Source of the DNA: Candidatus Gastranaerophilales bacterium
Lineage (GTDB): Bacteria; Cyanobacteriota; Vampirovibrionia; Gastranaerophilales; Gastranaerophilaceae
Direction: 5' to 3'
Assembly: GCA_944324205.1 (NCBI GenBank)
Contig: CALUVK010000071.1
Location: 1 to 7,451, forward strand
Length of the DNA: 7,451 bases
Below, one piece after another: positions 1 through 5,846 of the stretch. Below the pieces are notes generated by a model. It saw nothing but the letters and a program-made list of their open reading frames with translations. It was not told where the DNA came from and made no database searches. The position numbers and the translations under genes are program-made. The number at the start of each line of letters is the position of its first letter. Position 1 is the stretch's first letter.

Positions 1-2132
1 TCCGGCCTGAATGCTTTTTTGAGTTCTTCATTAACAGTTTCTTTGAGTTTTTCGTATTTATCTTTCTTCGCATCATCTGCTGCAGAAAAACCTAAACGTC
101 CTTGAGTTGTAATCATACTTGCACCGACATTTGAAGTCATAATAATTACCGTGTTTTTGAAATTAATATGACGACCTTTAGCATCAGTTAAACGTCCATC
201 ATCAAGTATCTGAAGCATTATATTAAATACATCAGGGTGAGCCTTTTCGATTTCATCAAAGAGGATAACCGAATAAGGTTTTTTCCTTACAAGTTCAGAC
301 AAATGACCGCCATCATCATATCCGACATATCCCGGAGGCGAACCGATAAGTTTTGCAGTAGAATGTTTTTCCATAAATTCTGACATATCTACTCTTATCA
401 TATTATCTTCGCTTCCGAAAATTGCCTCTGCCAAGGCTTTTGCAAGTTCTGTTTTACCAACACCTGTAGGACCTGAGAAAATAAAGCTTCCGATTGGTCT
501 GTTTGGAGATTTCAAACCAACTCTTGCACGTCTAATTGCCTTAGAAATAGCCGTCACAGCATCACTCTGGCCAATAACTCTGTTATGAAGAGTTTCTTCA
601 AGTTTTAATAATCTTTCAGACTCGCCTTCGGTTAGTTTTGTTACAGGAACGCCGGTCATAGTTGCAACAACTTCTGCAACATCTTCTTCTGTTACAGTCG
701 GTTTATTAGCGTCATTCTGGCGTCTCCATTCTTCTGAAACCTCGCGAATTCTATCTTTCATATTAGCTTCATCATCACGAAGGGCAGAAGCTCGTTCAAA
801 CTCCTGGTTTCTAATTGCTTCCTCTTTTTCTCTTACAATTTCTTTTAGTTCCTTTTCAAGCTCCTTGCCTTCAGGAGAAAGCGTGCAGACTTTTAATCTT
901 ACTTTTGAACTGGCTTCATCAATTACATCAATTGCTTTATCAGGTAAAAATCTGTCGTTTATATATTTGCTTGATAATTTTGTAGCCGCAATGATTGCAT
1001 CATCAGAAATTATTAAGTTATGATGCTCTTCATATTTAGGCTTTAGCCCTCTGATAATCTCAATTGTTTCATCTATAGAAGGTTCTTCAATAATTACCGG
1101 CTGAAATCTTCTTTCAAGAGCAGAGTCTTTTTCGATATATTTCCTGTACTCGTCTGATGTTGTGGCACCGATAACCTGAATTTCGCCTCTTGAAAGAGCA
1201 GGTTTTAGGATATTTGCCGCATCAATTGCACCTTCTGCAGCACCTGCCCCGATAAGAGTATGCATCTCATCAATTACAAGAATTACATTACCTGCCTGAC
1301 GAATTTCGTCCATAATCTTTTTTAAGCGTTCTTCAAATTCACCGCGGTATTTAGTCCCTGCAATCAAAAGCCCCATATCAAGCTGAATAATCTTTTTATT
1401 TTCTAAGATATCAGGAACTTCATTATTAACAATTCTGATAGCAAGCCCTTCTGCAACAGCTGTTTTACCAACTCCGGGCTCACCTAAAAGAACAGGATTG
1501 TTTTTTGTTCTTCGTGCAAGAATTTGAATAACACGTTCAATTTCTTTTTCTCTACCAACAACAGGATCAAGTCTTAATTCAGAAGCTGCAAGTGTTAAAT
1601 CAGTACCAAATTCATCCAGACTAGGGGTCTTTACTTTACTAACCTGCGAGCTTGAAGATGATGAACTCCCTATACCGGAAGCAGCAGTCTGTGGTTTTGA
1701 ATCACCCAGCATTTTAACAACATTACTTCTTACTTTATTTAAATCTACACCAAGGTTTTCCAAAACTCTTGCAGCAACACCTTCGCCCTCTCTTATCAAG
1801 CCAAGTAGCAAATGTTCTGTTCCTATATAGTTGTGTCCTAATTGTCTTGCCTCATCCCAGGACAACTCTAAAACTCGTTTTGCTCTTGGAGTAAACGGGA
1901 TTTCTACTGCAACAAAACCAGAGCCTCGTCCTATAATTTTTTCGACTTCTACACGAGCATCTTTGAGAGTGACTCCCATTGATTTTAATGTTTTTGCAGC
2001 AATTCCGGTACCTTCACCAATTAAACCTAAAAGAACCTGTTCGGTTCCGACAAAATTGTGCCCAAGCCTTCTTGCCTCTTCTTGAGCAAGCATTATTACT
2101 TTTATAGCTTTCTCTGTAAAACGTTCGAACAT
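1..2132 (-). CDS. clpC: ATP-dependent Clp protease ATP-binding subunit ClpC (3' end outside window)
   Basis: HSP100/Clp AAA+ unfoldase. In this family a hexamer unfolds proteins with ATP and feeds them into ClpP in the cytoplasm. Seen in order: two Clp N-domain repeats in residues 1-140, each with an 'EEARRLGHN'-like helix and a 'GTE..LLGLI' helix; a linker with seven consecutive serines (about 160); NBD1 with Walker A GEPGVGKT (217-224) and Walker B Asp288-Glu289 followed by MHT; a short M-domain with a UVR-like coiled coil around residue 445 (NQEFERA), which marks ClpC rather than ClpA or ClpB; NBD2 with Walker A GPTGVGKT (554-561) and Walker B Asp626-Glu627; and the tripeptide LGF (680-682) at the position of the ClpP-docking loop. 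So it should be protease-competent. ATG at 2132 is preceded by AGAAGAGG at 2143-2150. The frame is open throughout; 710 codons are visible and roughly the last 110-140 residues (NBD2 small subdomain) lie beyond base 1. No CIRCE or CtsR-type operator was seen upstream. Confidence 0.97.
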   Translation of the reverse strand, partial: MFERFTEKAIKVIMLAQEEARRLGHNFVGTEQVLLGLIGEGTGIAAKTLKSMGVTLKDARVEVEKIIGRGSGFVAVEIPFTPRAKRVLELSWDEARQLGHNYIGTEHLLLGLIREGEGVAARVLENLGVDLNKVRSNVVKMLGDSKPQTAASGIGSSSSSSSQVSKVKTPSLDEFGTDLTLAASELRLDPVVGREKEIERVIQILARRTKNNPVLLGEPGVGKTAVAEGLAIRIVNNEVPDILENKKIIQLDMGLLIAGTKYRGEFEERLKKIMDEIRQAGNVILVIDEMHTLIGAGAAEGAIDAANILKPALSRGEIQVIGATTSDEYRKYIEKDSALERRFQPVIIEEPSIDETIEIIRGLKPKYEEHHNLIISDDAIIAATKLSSKYINDRFLPDKAIDVIDEASSKVRLKVCTLSPEGKELEKELKEIVREKEEAIRNQEFERASALRDDEANMKDRIREVSEEWRRQNDANKPTVTEEDVAEVVATMTGVPVTKLTEGESERLLKLEETLHNRVIGQSDAVTAISKAIRRARVGLKSPNRPIGSFIFSGPTGVGKTELAKALAEAIFGSEDNMIRVDMSEFMEKHSTAKLIGSPPGYVGYDDGGHLSELVRKKPYSVILFDEIEKAHPDVFNIMLQILDDGRLTDAKGRHINFKNTVIIMTSNVGASMITTQGRLGFSAADDAKKDKYEKLKETVNEELKKAFRP

Positions 2133-2161
2133 TTATAAAATACCTCTTCTTATATAAATAT

Positions 2162-2190
2162 ATATTACAAAAAATTTACATTATTTTCAA
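2162..2190 (-). promoter_or_regulatory. Predicted sigma-70-type promoter of clpC
   Basis: Reading the minus strand, TTGAAA (2185-2190) and TAATAT (2162-2167) are separated by exactly 17 bp. Transcription would start near 2155, giving a leader of about 22 nt that carries the AGAAGAGG ribosome binding site. Both hexamers are close to consensus, but the surroundings are AT-rich, so chance matches are possible. Confidence 0.6.
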
Positions 2191-2200
2191 GAGGGCTGGG

Positions 2201-2232
2201 GTAAATATATTTTGGAGTAAATATATTTTTGC
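2201..2232. repeat. 16-bp tandem repeat (two copies) upstream of the clpC promoter
   Basis: Two adjacent 16-bp units (2201-2216 and 2217-2232) share GTAAATATATTTT and differ only in the last bases. They begin 11 bp upstream of the clpC -35 box. The AT-rich units could serve as an UP element or a direct-repeat binding site for a regulator, or may be a simple slippage duplication. The repeat is visible directly; the role is inference. Confidence 0.6.
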
Positions 2233-2250
2233 AGCATACGTCTTACAGCC

Positions 2251-2278
2251 GTGCATCCCAGTAGCATGGAGCTTGCAC
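2251..2278. other. Imperfect hairpin in a GC-richer intergenic patch
   Basis: GTGCATCC (2251-2258) can pair with GGA (2268-2270) plus TGCAC (2274-2278), giving 8 bp with a three-base bulge (GCT) and a nine-base loop. It lies 15 bp beyond the stop of the small minus-strand gene and upstream of clpC. There is no T-run directly after it on either strand, so it is a poor intrinsic terminator. It could be part of an RNA 3' end or a dispersed intergenic element. Confidence 0.35.
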
Positions 2279-2292
2279 TTACAAATATTGGT

Positions 2293-2595
2293 TTAATTTT
2301 TTAATATATTATGTTTGTCACTATGCAGAAGTCCGGAGAATGCGCCCATAAATCCTGTAATTCCGGCCATTGCAGCGGCAACATTTAGTAATTCAACGCT
2401 TTGGACAAATAAAAGACCGAAGAGAGAACCTCCTATTGTACAAATTGCCCCCATGCGGGCAGCATTTTTTACCCCTTTATAAGAAAAAGTATCCAATTGT
2501 TGTTCTTTTGTTAGCTGATTTTCAGCTTTTTGATATTGATTCATCTTTTTAAGAGTCATTCCAGGATAAGACAAATCAACTGCGCTAATTTTCAT
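2293..2595 (-). CDS. Small membrane protein of unknown function (100 aa, two hydrophobic helices)
   Basis: I do not recognise a family. The start is the ATG at 2595, which has a strong AAAGGGG ribosome binding site ending 6 bases upstream; an upstream in-frame TTG at 2682 has no such site and coincides with the -35 box, so it was not used. The protein has a polar, charged N-terminal half (1-46) containing the short motif FSYKG (37-41). Two glycine- and alanine-rich hydrophobic helices follow, about 47-64 and 70-90, with GG and GxxG-type small-residue spacing, then a short polar tail with DKHNILKN. The likely topology is a tight transmembrane hairpin with a cytoplasmic N-terminus. There is no signal peptide or catalytic motif. 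It lies on the same strand as, and between, the SH3-like gene (123 bp upstream) and clpC (160 bp downstream), but has its own promoter, so it is probably transcribed alone. The good ribosome site makes a real gene likely. Confidence 0.65.
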   Translation of the reverse strand: MKISAVDLSYPGMTLKKMNQYQKAENQLTKEQQLDTFSYKGVKNAARMGAICTIGGSLFGLLFVQSVELLNVAAAMAGITGFMGAFSGLLHSDKHNILKN

Positions 2596-2653
2596 AATAA
2601 ACCCCTTTCTATTCCTTGAACTATACGACCGATGCTTTTTATAAGATGCTGAT

Positions 2654-2682
2654 ATTTTACAAGAAACGCCATATTCTTGCAA
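2654..2682 (-). promoter_or_regulatory. Predicted promoter of the 100-aa membrane protein gene
   Basis: On the minus strand, TTGCAA (2677-2682) and TAAAAT (2654-2659) are spaced by 17 bp. The start site would be near 2647, leaving a leader of about 50 nt before the ATG at 2595. The match to sigma-70 consensus is good; there is no further support. Confidence 0.5.
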
Positions 2683-2718
2683 CAGGTAAGTGTAACTAAT
2701 TAAGAAGATTAAATATAT

Positions 2719-3345
2719 TTATTTTATATTTGGAAATGCATAAATAACTCCATCGTTACTACGCCAGCGCATATAACCGGTTTTAGGAGCCTGATCAATG
2801 TCAACAACAGATACAAGAGCCCAGTTACCGCGGACCGCAGTAAGCCGAATTTGTTTTACAAAACGAAGCTTGCCGACATTTTGGGATAAATCTTCACTCT
2901 TTGCGTGTAAAACTTCTATTTCATCAGGAGTATCCTTCAAAAGCCGTAATCCGTATTTACGTCCATACATATTATAAAAACTTAACCAAGGAAGAAATTG
3001 TAGTCTATCTTCTGTTTTAACCCATCCTCTAGCACCTGTTTGCCTATTATATATAACTTCCACCCATCCTTCATCACCTATATCCGTAACATATAGGAAA
3101 CCTAATTTCTTATCATTTAATAACACTGCAAAGACGCTGTCCGGCATTGTTTCCGGTTTATAAGAAAAATCAAATTTCTTTATAATTTTTGAGTTAGCCT
3201 CCGGATGAGAAAGAATCGTAATATTTTCTCCTGTTTGATACATTCCAATAGCTTCTTTTGGAATGGATTCCATATAATAAGGCATCACGTCTGCAAAAAC
3301 CGGCAATATAAATAACAAACTTATTAATACAAAAATTTTTTTCAT
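2719..3345 (-). CDS. Secreted SH3-like (bacterial SH3-type) protein, 208 aa
   Basis: An exported protein of unknown exact role. ATG at 3345 is preceded by AGAAGAGG (3350-3357). Residues 1-18 are a typical signal peptide: Lys2-Lys3, a hydrophobic core LISLLFILP, and a signal peptidase I site VFA|D. There is no lipobox cysteine, so the mature protein is soluble in the periplasm or released. Residues about 33-113 read like a bacterial SH3 domain: a first strand with 'ITILSHPEANSKII', then 'GWVEVIYNRQTGARGWVK', the usual final pair of strands. Residues about 130-205 may be a second, degenerate copy ending in 'GNWALVSV' and 'TGYMRW'. Such domains often bind cell-wall peptides or other ligands; the ligand here is not known. 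No catalytic domain is attached. It is transcribed divergently from the LRR gene. The signal peptide is secure; the SH3 assignment is from pattern only. Confidence 0.75.
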   Translation of the reverse strand: MKKIFVLISLLFILPVFADVMPYYMESIPKEAIGMYQTGENITILSHPEANSKIIKKFDFSYKPETMPDSVFAVLLNDKKLGFLYVTDIGDEGWVEVIYNRQTGARGWVKTEDRLQFLPWLSFYNMYGRKYGLRLLKDTPDEIEVLHAKSEDLSQNVGKLRFVKQIRLTAVRGNWALVSVVDIDQAPKTGYMRWRSNDGVIYAFPNIK

Positions 3346-3363
3346 AGAACCTCTTCTTTAAAT

Positions 3364-3392
3364 ATTCTAGCATTATGTTTATTGATATACAA
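3364..3392 (-). promoter_or_regulatory. Predicted extended -10 promoter of the SH3-like gene
   Basis: Minus-strand TTGTAT (3387-3392) lies 17 bp from TAGAAT (3364-3369), which is preceded by TGC, an extended -10 element. The start would fall near 3357, so the mRNA would begin at or within the ribosome binding site, with a leader of only about 12 nt. Confidence 0.5.
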
Positions 3393-3427
3393 GAGCAGCC
3401 TCCAATTCACCACTAAATTAATTTTTA

Positions 3428-3436
3428 TGTTATTAT
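3428..3436 (+). promoter_or_regulatory. Predicted extended -10 of the LRR gene
   Basis: TG at 3428-3429 followed by one base and TATTAT (3431-3436) forms an extended -10. No good -35 is visible at the right distance (3 of 6 matches at best near 3407-3412), as is tolerated for extended -10 promoters. The start would be near 3443, with the ribosome binding site AAAAGGG at 3446-3452 and the ATG at 3459. Confidence 0.4.
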
Positions 3437-3458
3437 AGAGAAATAAAAGGGCACAATA

Positions 3459-4343
3459 ATGAAGGTATCATTTTTTACATTTACAACAGGAATAAATAAC
3501 ACAAATCCCAACTGTAATAAAAAAGAATTTTATAAATTTAACACACCTGGCTTACCACATAATACAATATGCTTTGGTAAAAATTTCAATTACAAAATGT
3601 CTCTAAATAATGCAGAAGCAATTAAAAAAATTGCTGATATTAAACAAGAATTAAAAGATGCTATAGCAGAAAATAACGTAAAAGAAATTTTAGAATACTT
3701 TGGCATAAAGTGTAAGACAGACGAAAATAACTTTTTAATAATCAGTCATTACAAACCATTAGGTGAAGCTTTTCAAATTAGAAATATCCAAGATATAGGA
3801 ATCGATGAAAACAAGTTATTTGAAAAAATTGTAAAAATTGAAGGCAACGCAAGTTTTCACAGTTCTAAACTACAAGATTTAGGAAATTTGACAGAAATTG
3901 GAGGCGATGCAGATTTTGCAGACTCACTGATTACAAATCTTGGAAACCTGGAAAAAATTGGAAAAAATGCCTGGTTTCAGAATTCTCACATTACAAACTT
4001 AGGAAATTTAAAATCGATTGGAGGACACGCCAATTTCATGCTTCTAGAACTTGATTCGCTTGGCAAATTAGAAAAAATAGGCGAGGATGCACATTTTTAC
4101 GGAGCAAGAATTAAAAATCTCGGAAAATTAAAATTTATAGGCGAAAATGCTTGTTTTGTAAATTCAACAATCACAAATCTGGATAATATTGAAACAATTG
4201 GCGGAGATGCAGACTTTTATCGTTCAAATGTCACAAATCTGGGAAATTTAAAATCCGTTGGGGGAAAAATATTTATAAATAAATCTTTACTAAGAAAAGA
4301 ACATTTTTCTAATATAAAAAATAATGGTATTGTAGAAACATAA
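3459..4343 (+). CDS. Leucine-rich-repeat protein with seven 20-residue repeats (294 aa)
   Basis: A repeat protein, probably for binding another molecule; its partner is unknown. ATG at 3459 has AAAAGGG 6 bases upstream. Residues 1-48 are polar and low in structure (rich in Asn, Phe, Lys), with no signal peptide or membrane segment, so it is predicted cytoplasmic unless exported by a non-Sec route. Residues about 52-82 form a charged amphipathic helix pair (cap), then a mixed segment to 126. Seven back-to-back repeats of exactly 20 residues occupy 127-266, with a partial eighth at 267-277. The consensus is I-G-x-[ND]-A-x-F-x-x-S-x-I-x-N-L-G-N-L-x-x. The spacing L..L..I...A.F..S.I matches the 20-residue bacterial LRR (YopM/IpaH class), with Ser in place of the usual Asn and no ubiquitin-ligase domain. 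A short charged tail (278-294) ends the protein. The gene is more AT-rich than clpC. It is alone on its strand, divergent from the SH3-like gene and convergent with the efflux gene 19 bp away. Confidence 0.85.
   Translation: MKVSFFTFTTGINNTNPNCNKKEFYKFNTPGLPHNTICFGKNFNYKMSLNNAEAIKKIADIKQELKDAIAENNVKEILEYFGIKCKTDENNFLIISHYKPLGEAFQIRNIQDIGIDENKLFEKIVKIEGNASFHSSKLQDLGNLTEIGGDADFADSLITNLGNLEKIGKNAWFQNSHITNLGNLKSIGGHANFMLLELDSLGKLEKIGEDAHFYGARIKNLGKLKFIGENACFVNSTITNLDNIETIGGDADFYRSNVTNLGNLKSVGGKIFINKSLLRKEHFSNIKNNGIVET
3837..4256 (+). repeat. Seven 60-bp coding repeats (20-residue LRR units)
   Basis: The LRR array spans seven units of exactly 60 bp with no insertion or deletion. Protein positions 1 (Ile), 5 (Ala), 7 (Phe) and 15 (Leu) are identical in all seven. 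The DNA units have diverged considerably at synonymous and variable positions, so the array is old rather than a fresh expansion. Confidence 0.9.
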
Positions 4344-4351
4344 ACTTTCTA
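4333..4351. terminator. Weak possible bidirectional terminator between convergent genes
   Basis: TAGAAA (4333-4338) and TTTCTA (4346-4351) form a perfect 6-bp inverted repeat with a seven-base loop spanning the stop of the LRR gene. The stem is A/T-rich and followed only by broken T-runs, so termination would be inefficient. It is listed because nothing else lies in the 19-bp gap between the two converging genes. Confidence 0.25.
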
Positions 4352-4362
4352 TTTAGTAATAT

Positions 4363-5742
4363 TTATAAATTATCTTCTTCCAGTTTAAATAAATCTACTC
4401 CTCCTGTAGCTTTATACAATCCTATTGTTGAAATTATAGAATTAATTTTGTCAGAGATTTCTTCTTTTTTTACCATCAAATAGGCTTCTTTTGCATATAA
4501 AACATCCAAATCACTTGAAGCACCTATTGAATGTTTATCCAGTATTAGTGAATAAATTTTATCTTGCATTTTGAGACGATTTAAAGCTTCTTCATAATTG
4601 TTTAATGCAGTTTTATATTCAACTAAGCTTGAATTCATTTCCTTTATACATTCAAGTATTGTTTTTTGATAACGATTCAAAGCTTCTTCATATTCATATT
4701 TTCGATATCTTAAAAGTGCCAGCTTTCTTCCGCCGGAAAATAAATCCATAGAAGGCAAAATTCCTGCATTAAAAAATTGCGACGCTGCATTAAATAAATT
4801 ATCAAGATGGTACGCATTCAGACCAACTTGCCCATAAATCACAAATTTCGGCAAGAATTCACGCCTTGCAATACGAACATCAAATCCTATACGCTTTATG
4901 TTACTTTCTTCCTGTTTATAGTCTGGCCTATTTGATATAATCATACTATTATATTGAGTTGGAATACCTTTTATCAGAGTTATTTTGTCATAATTATTTC
5001 TTTCTATACTGTCATTAGAAATTGCTAAATATACTTTTAAACTATTTACTAAAGTTTCCTGAGTTTTTAAACAATTATTTCTTTCTTCTTTTAAAGCTGT
5101 AAGCATTTTTTGTTCGGTAAGAAGTTCATTGATAGAACATAAACCAATTTCGTACATATCAACAGTCTTATTTACTATATCTGTTTGAATTTCTATAAGT
5201 TCATTCTGAATTTCTAAAAACTTATCAGCTTTAATCAAGTTAAAATAATCTGCTGCAAAATCAGAAGTAATCGCAATGTAAGTAGCACGTTCTGCCTGTT
5301 TAACGATTTCCAGCTGTTCTTTTACACTTTTAGTTTTTAATCTGTTTGCCCCCCAAATATCAACTTCATAAGCAGCAGTTATTGGCAAAAGATAATTGTA
5401 CTGGGAATAATTCGGAATTCTCATATTTCCATACTGCTGCATTGGACCTCTTAAATCTCGAGACAAATCGCCGGATAAAGAAAGCGTTGGAAGTTCATTT
5501 GCAAATTGCATTTTTACAACTTGCTCATTTTCCTTGACTTTCAAAGCCATATTTTTTAAATCGTAATTTTTTTCATAAAGTTTTAAAAGATTATTTGTTA
5601 AATTCTCATCTCCAAATTTTTCCCACCACTCAAGATTCATGTATTCAATATGTTTTTGAGGTTTGTTATTTTTTTCACTTGCAAAAGCTGGAGAAAAAAT
5701 GAGTAAACATATTAATAATATAAAAATATAAAATTGTCTCAT
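4363..5742 (-). CDS. TolC/NodT-family outer-membrane efflux protein
   Basis: The outer-membrane channel of a tripartite exporter: in this family a trimer forms an outer-membrane barrel plus a periplasmic tunnel that docks on an adaptor and inner-membrane pump. The start chosen is the ATG at 5742, because residues 1-21 are then a clean signal peptide (MRQFYIFILLICLLIF, cleavage AFA|SEK) and AGGGA lies 7 bases upstream. An in-frame TTG at 5802 would add 20 unneeded residues and overlaps the promoter. The mature protein has two homologous OEP halves: about 38-245, with the typical 'WWEKFGDENL' opening (39-48), 'NELPTLSLSG' and 'AYEVDIWGANR' (124-133); and about 265-448, with 'ISNRPD' (269-274), 'REFLPKF', 'MDLFSGGRK' (332-340), long coiled-coil helices, and 'SSDLDVLYAKEAYL'. 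At 459 residues it has normal family length. Most NodT-type relatives are lipoproteins; this one lacks a lipobox cysteine. No adaptor or pump gene is adjacent, so the partner and substrate cannot be told. Confidence 0.93.
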   Translation of the reverse strand: MRQFYIFILLICLLIFSPAFASEKNNKPQKHIEYMNLEWWEKFGDENLTNNLLKLYEKNYDLKNMALKVKENEQVVKMQFANELPTLSLSGDLSRDLRGPMQQYGNMRIPNYSQYNYLLPITAAYEVDIWGANRLKTKSVKEQLEIVKQAERATYIAITSDFAADYFNLIKADKFLEIQNELIEIQTDIVNKTVDMYEIGLCSINELLTEQKMLTALKEERNNCLKTQETLVNSLKVYLAISNDSIERNNYDKITLIKGIPTQYNSMIISNRPDYKQEESNIKRIGFDVRIARREFLPKFVIYGQVGLNAYHLDNLFNAASQFFNAGILPSMDLFSGGRKLALLRYRKYEYEEALNRYQKTILECIKEMNSSLVEYKTALNNYEEALNRLKMQDKIYSLILDKHSIGASSDLDVLYAKEAYLMVKKEEISDKINSIISTIGLYKATGGVDLFKLEEDNL

Positions 5743-5760
5743 CCTAATTTCCCTAAAACG

Positions 5761-5788
5761 TTCTTGTGCTATAATTACATCACAAGAA
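5761..5788. promoter_or_regulatory. Perfect 8-bp inverted repeat: candidate operator of the efflux gene
   Basis: TTCTTGTG (5761-5768) and CACAAGAA (5781-5788) are exact inverted copies separated by 12 bp, so the half-site centres are 20 bp apart, about two helical turns. The predicted -10 (5774-5779) lies inside the spacer and the predicted start lies in one arm. That is a classic position for a dimeric repressor. The alternative is a weak intrinsic terminator for the DUF3137 transcript, since only TTTT follows the hairpin on the minus strand. Confidence 0.55.
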
Positions 5789-5802
5789 GGTTTTAATATC
5801 AA
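5774..5802 (-). promoter_or_regulatory. Predicted promoter of the efflux gene
   Basis: On the minus strand, TTGATA (5797-5802) and TGTAAT (5774-5779) each match the sigma-70 hexamers at five of six positions and are spaced by 17 bp. Transcription would start near 5767 and give a leader of about 25 nt. The gene therefore probably has its own promoter despite lying 104 bp behind the DUF3137 gene. Confidence 0.55.
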
Positions 5803-5846
5803 CTATAAAAATAGATATTGTGCCTTAAATATTTTTAAATGCGAAT

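Noticed and set aside
1831..2085. 84-residue open frame on the plus strand
   Set aside because: It lies wholly antisense to the two conserved N-domain repeats of clpC, has no ribosome site or recognisable protein features, and is a shadow frame.
2231..2280. tRNA or signal-recognition-particle RNA in the GC-richer patch
   Set aside because: No T-arm GTTCGA-type sequence, cloverleaf stems or SRP core motif could be found.
2133..2292. CIRCE or CtsR heat-shock operator upstream of clpC
   Set aside because: Neither the TTAGCACTC/GAGTGCTAA inverted repeat nor tandem GGTCAAA heptads are present.
2370..2552. 60-residue open frame on the plus strand
   Set aside because: Antisense to the small membrane protein gene, which has a far better start, ribosome site and promoter.
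2596..2682. N-terminal extension of the 100-aa membrane protein from a TTG at 2682
   Set aside because: The TTG is part of the predicted -35 box, has no ribosome site, and the ATG at 2595 has an ideal AAAGGGG site.
3837..4256. Regular 60-bp periodicity resembling a CRISPR or satellite array
   Set aside because: The period is in frame, repeats are only loosely similar as DNA, and all conservation is at the protein level; it is a coding LRR array.
5346..5537. 63-residue open frame on the plus strand
   Set aside because: Antisense to the conserved first half of the efflux protein; no support as a gene.
5767..5775. Perfect TATAAT with an upstream TG on the plus strand inside the palindrome
   Set aside because: No acceptable -35 is placed upstream and no plus-strand gene follows; more likely a by-product of the A/T-rich spacer, though an antisense start cannot be excluded.
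5743..5802. N-terminal extension of the efflux protein from a TTG at 5802
   Set aside because: It would bury the signal peptide 20 residues in, and the TTG overlaps the predicted -35 element.
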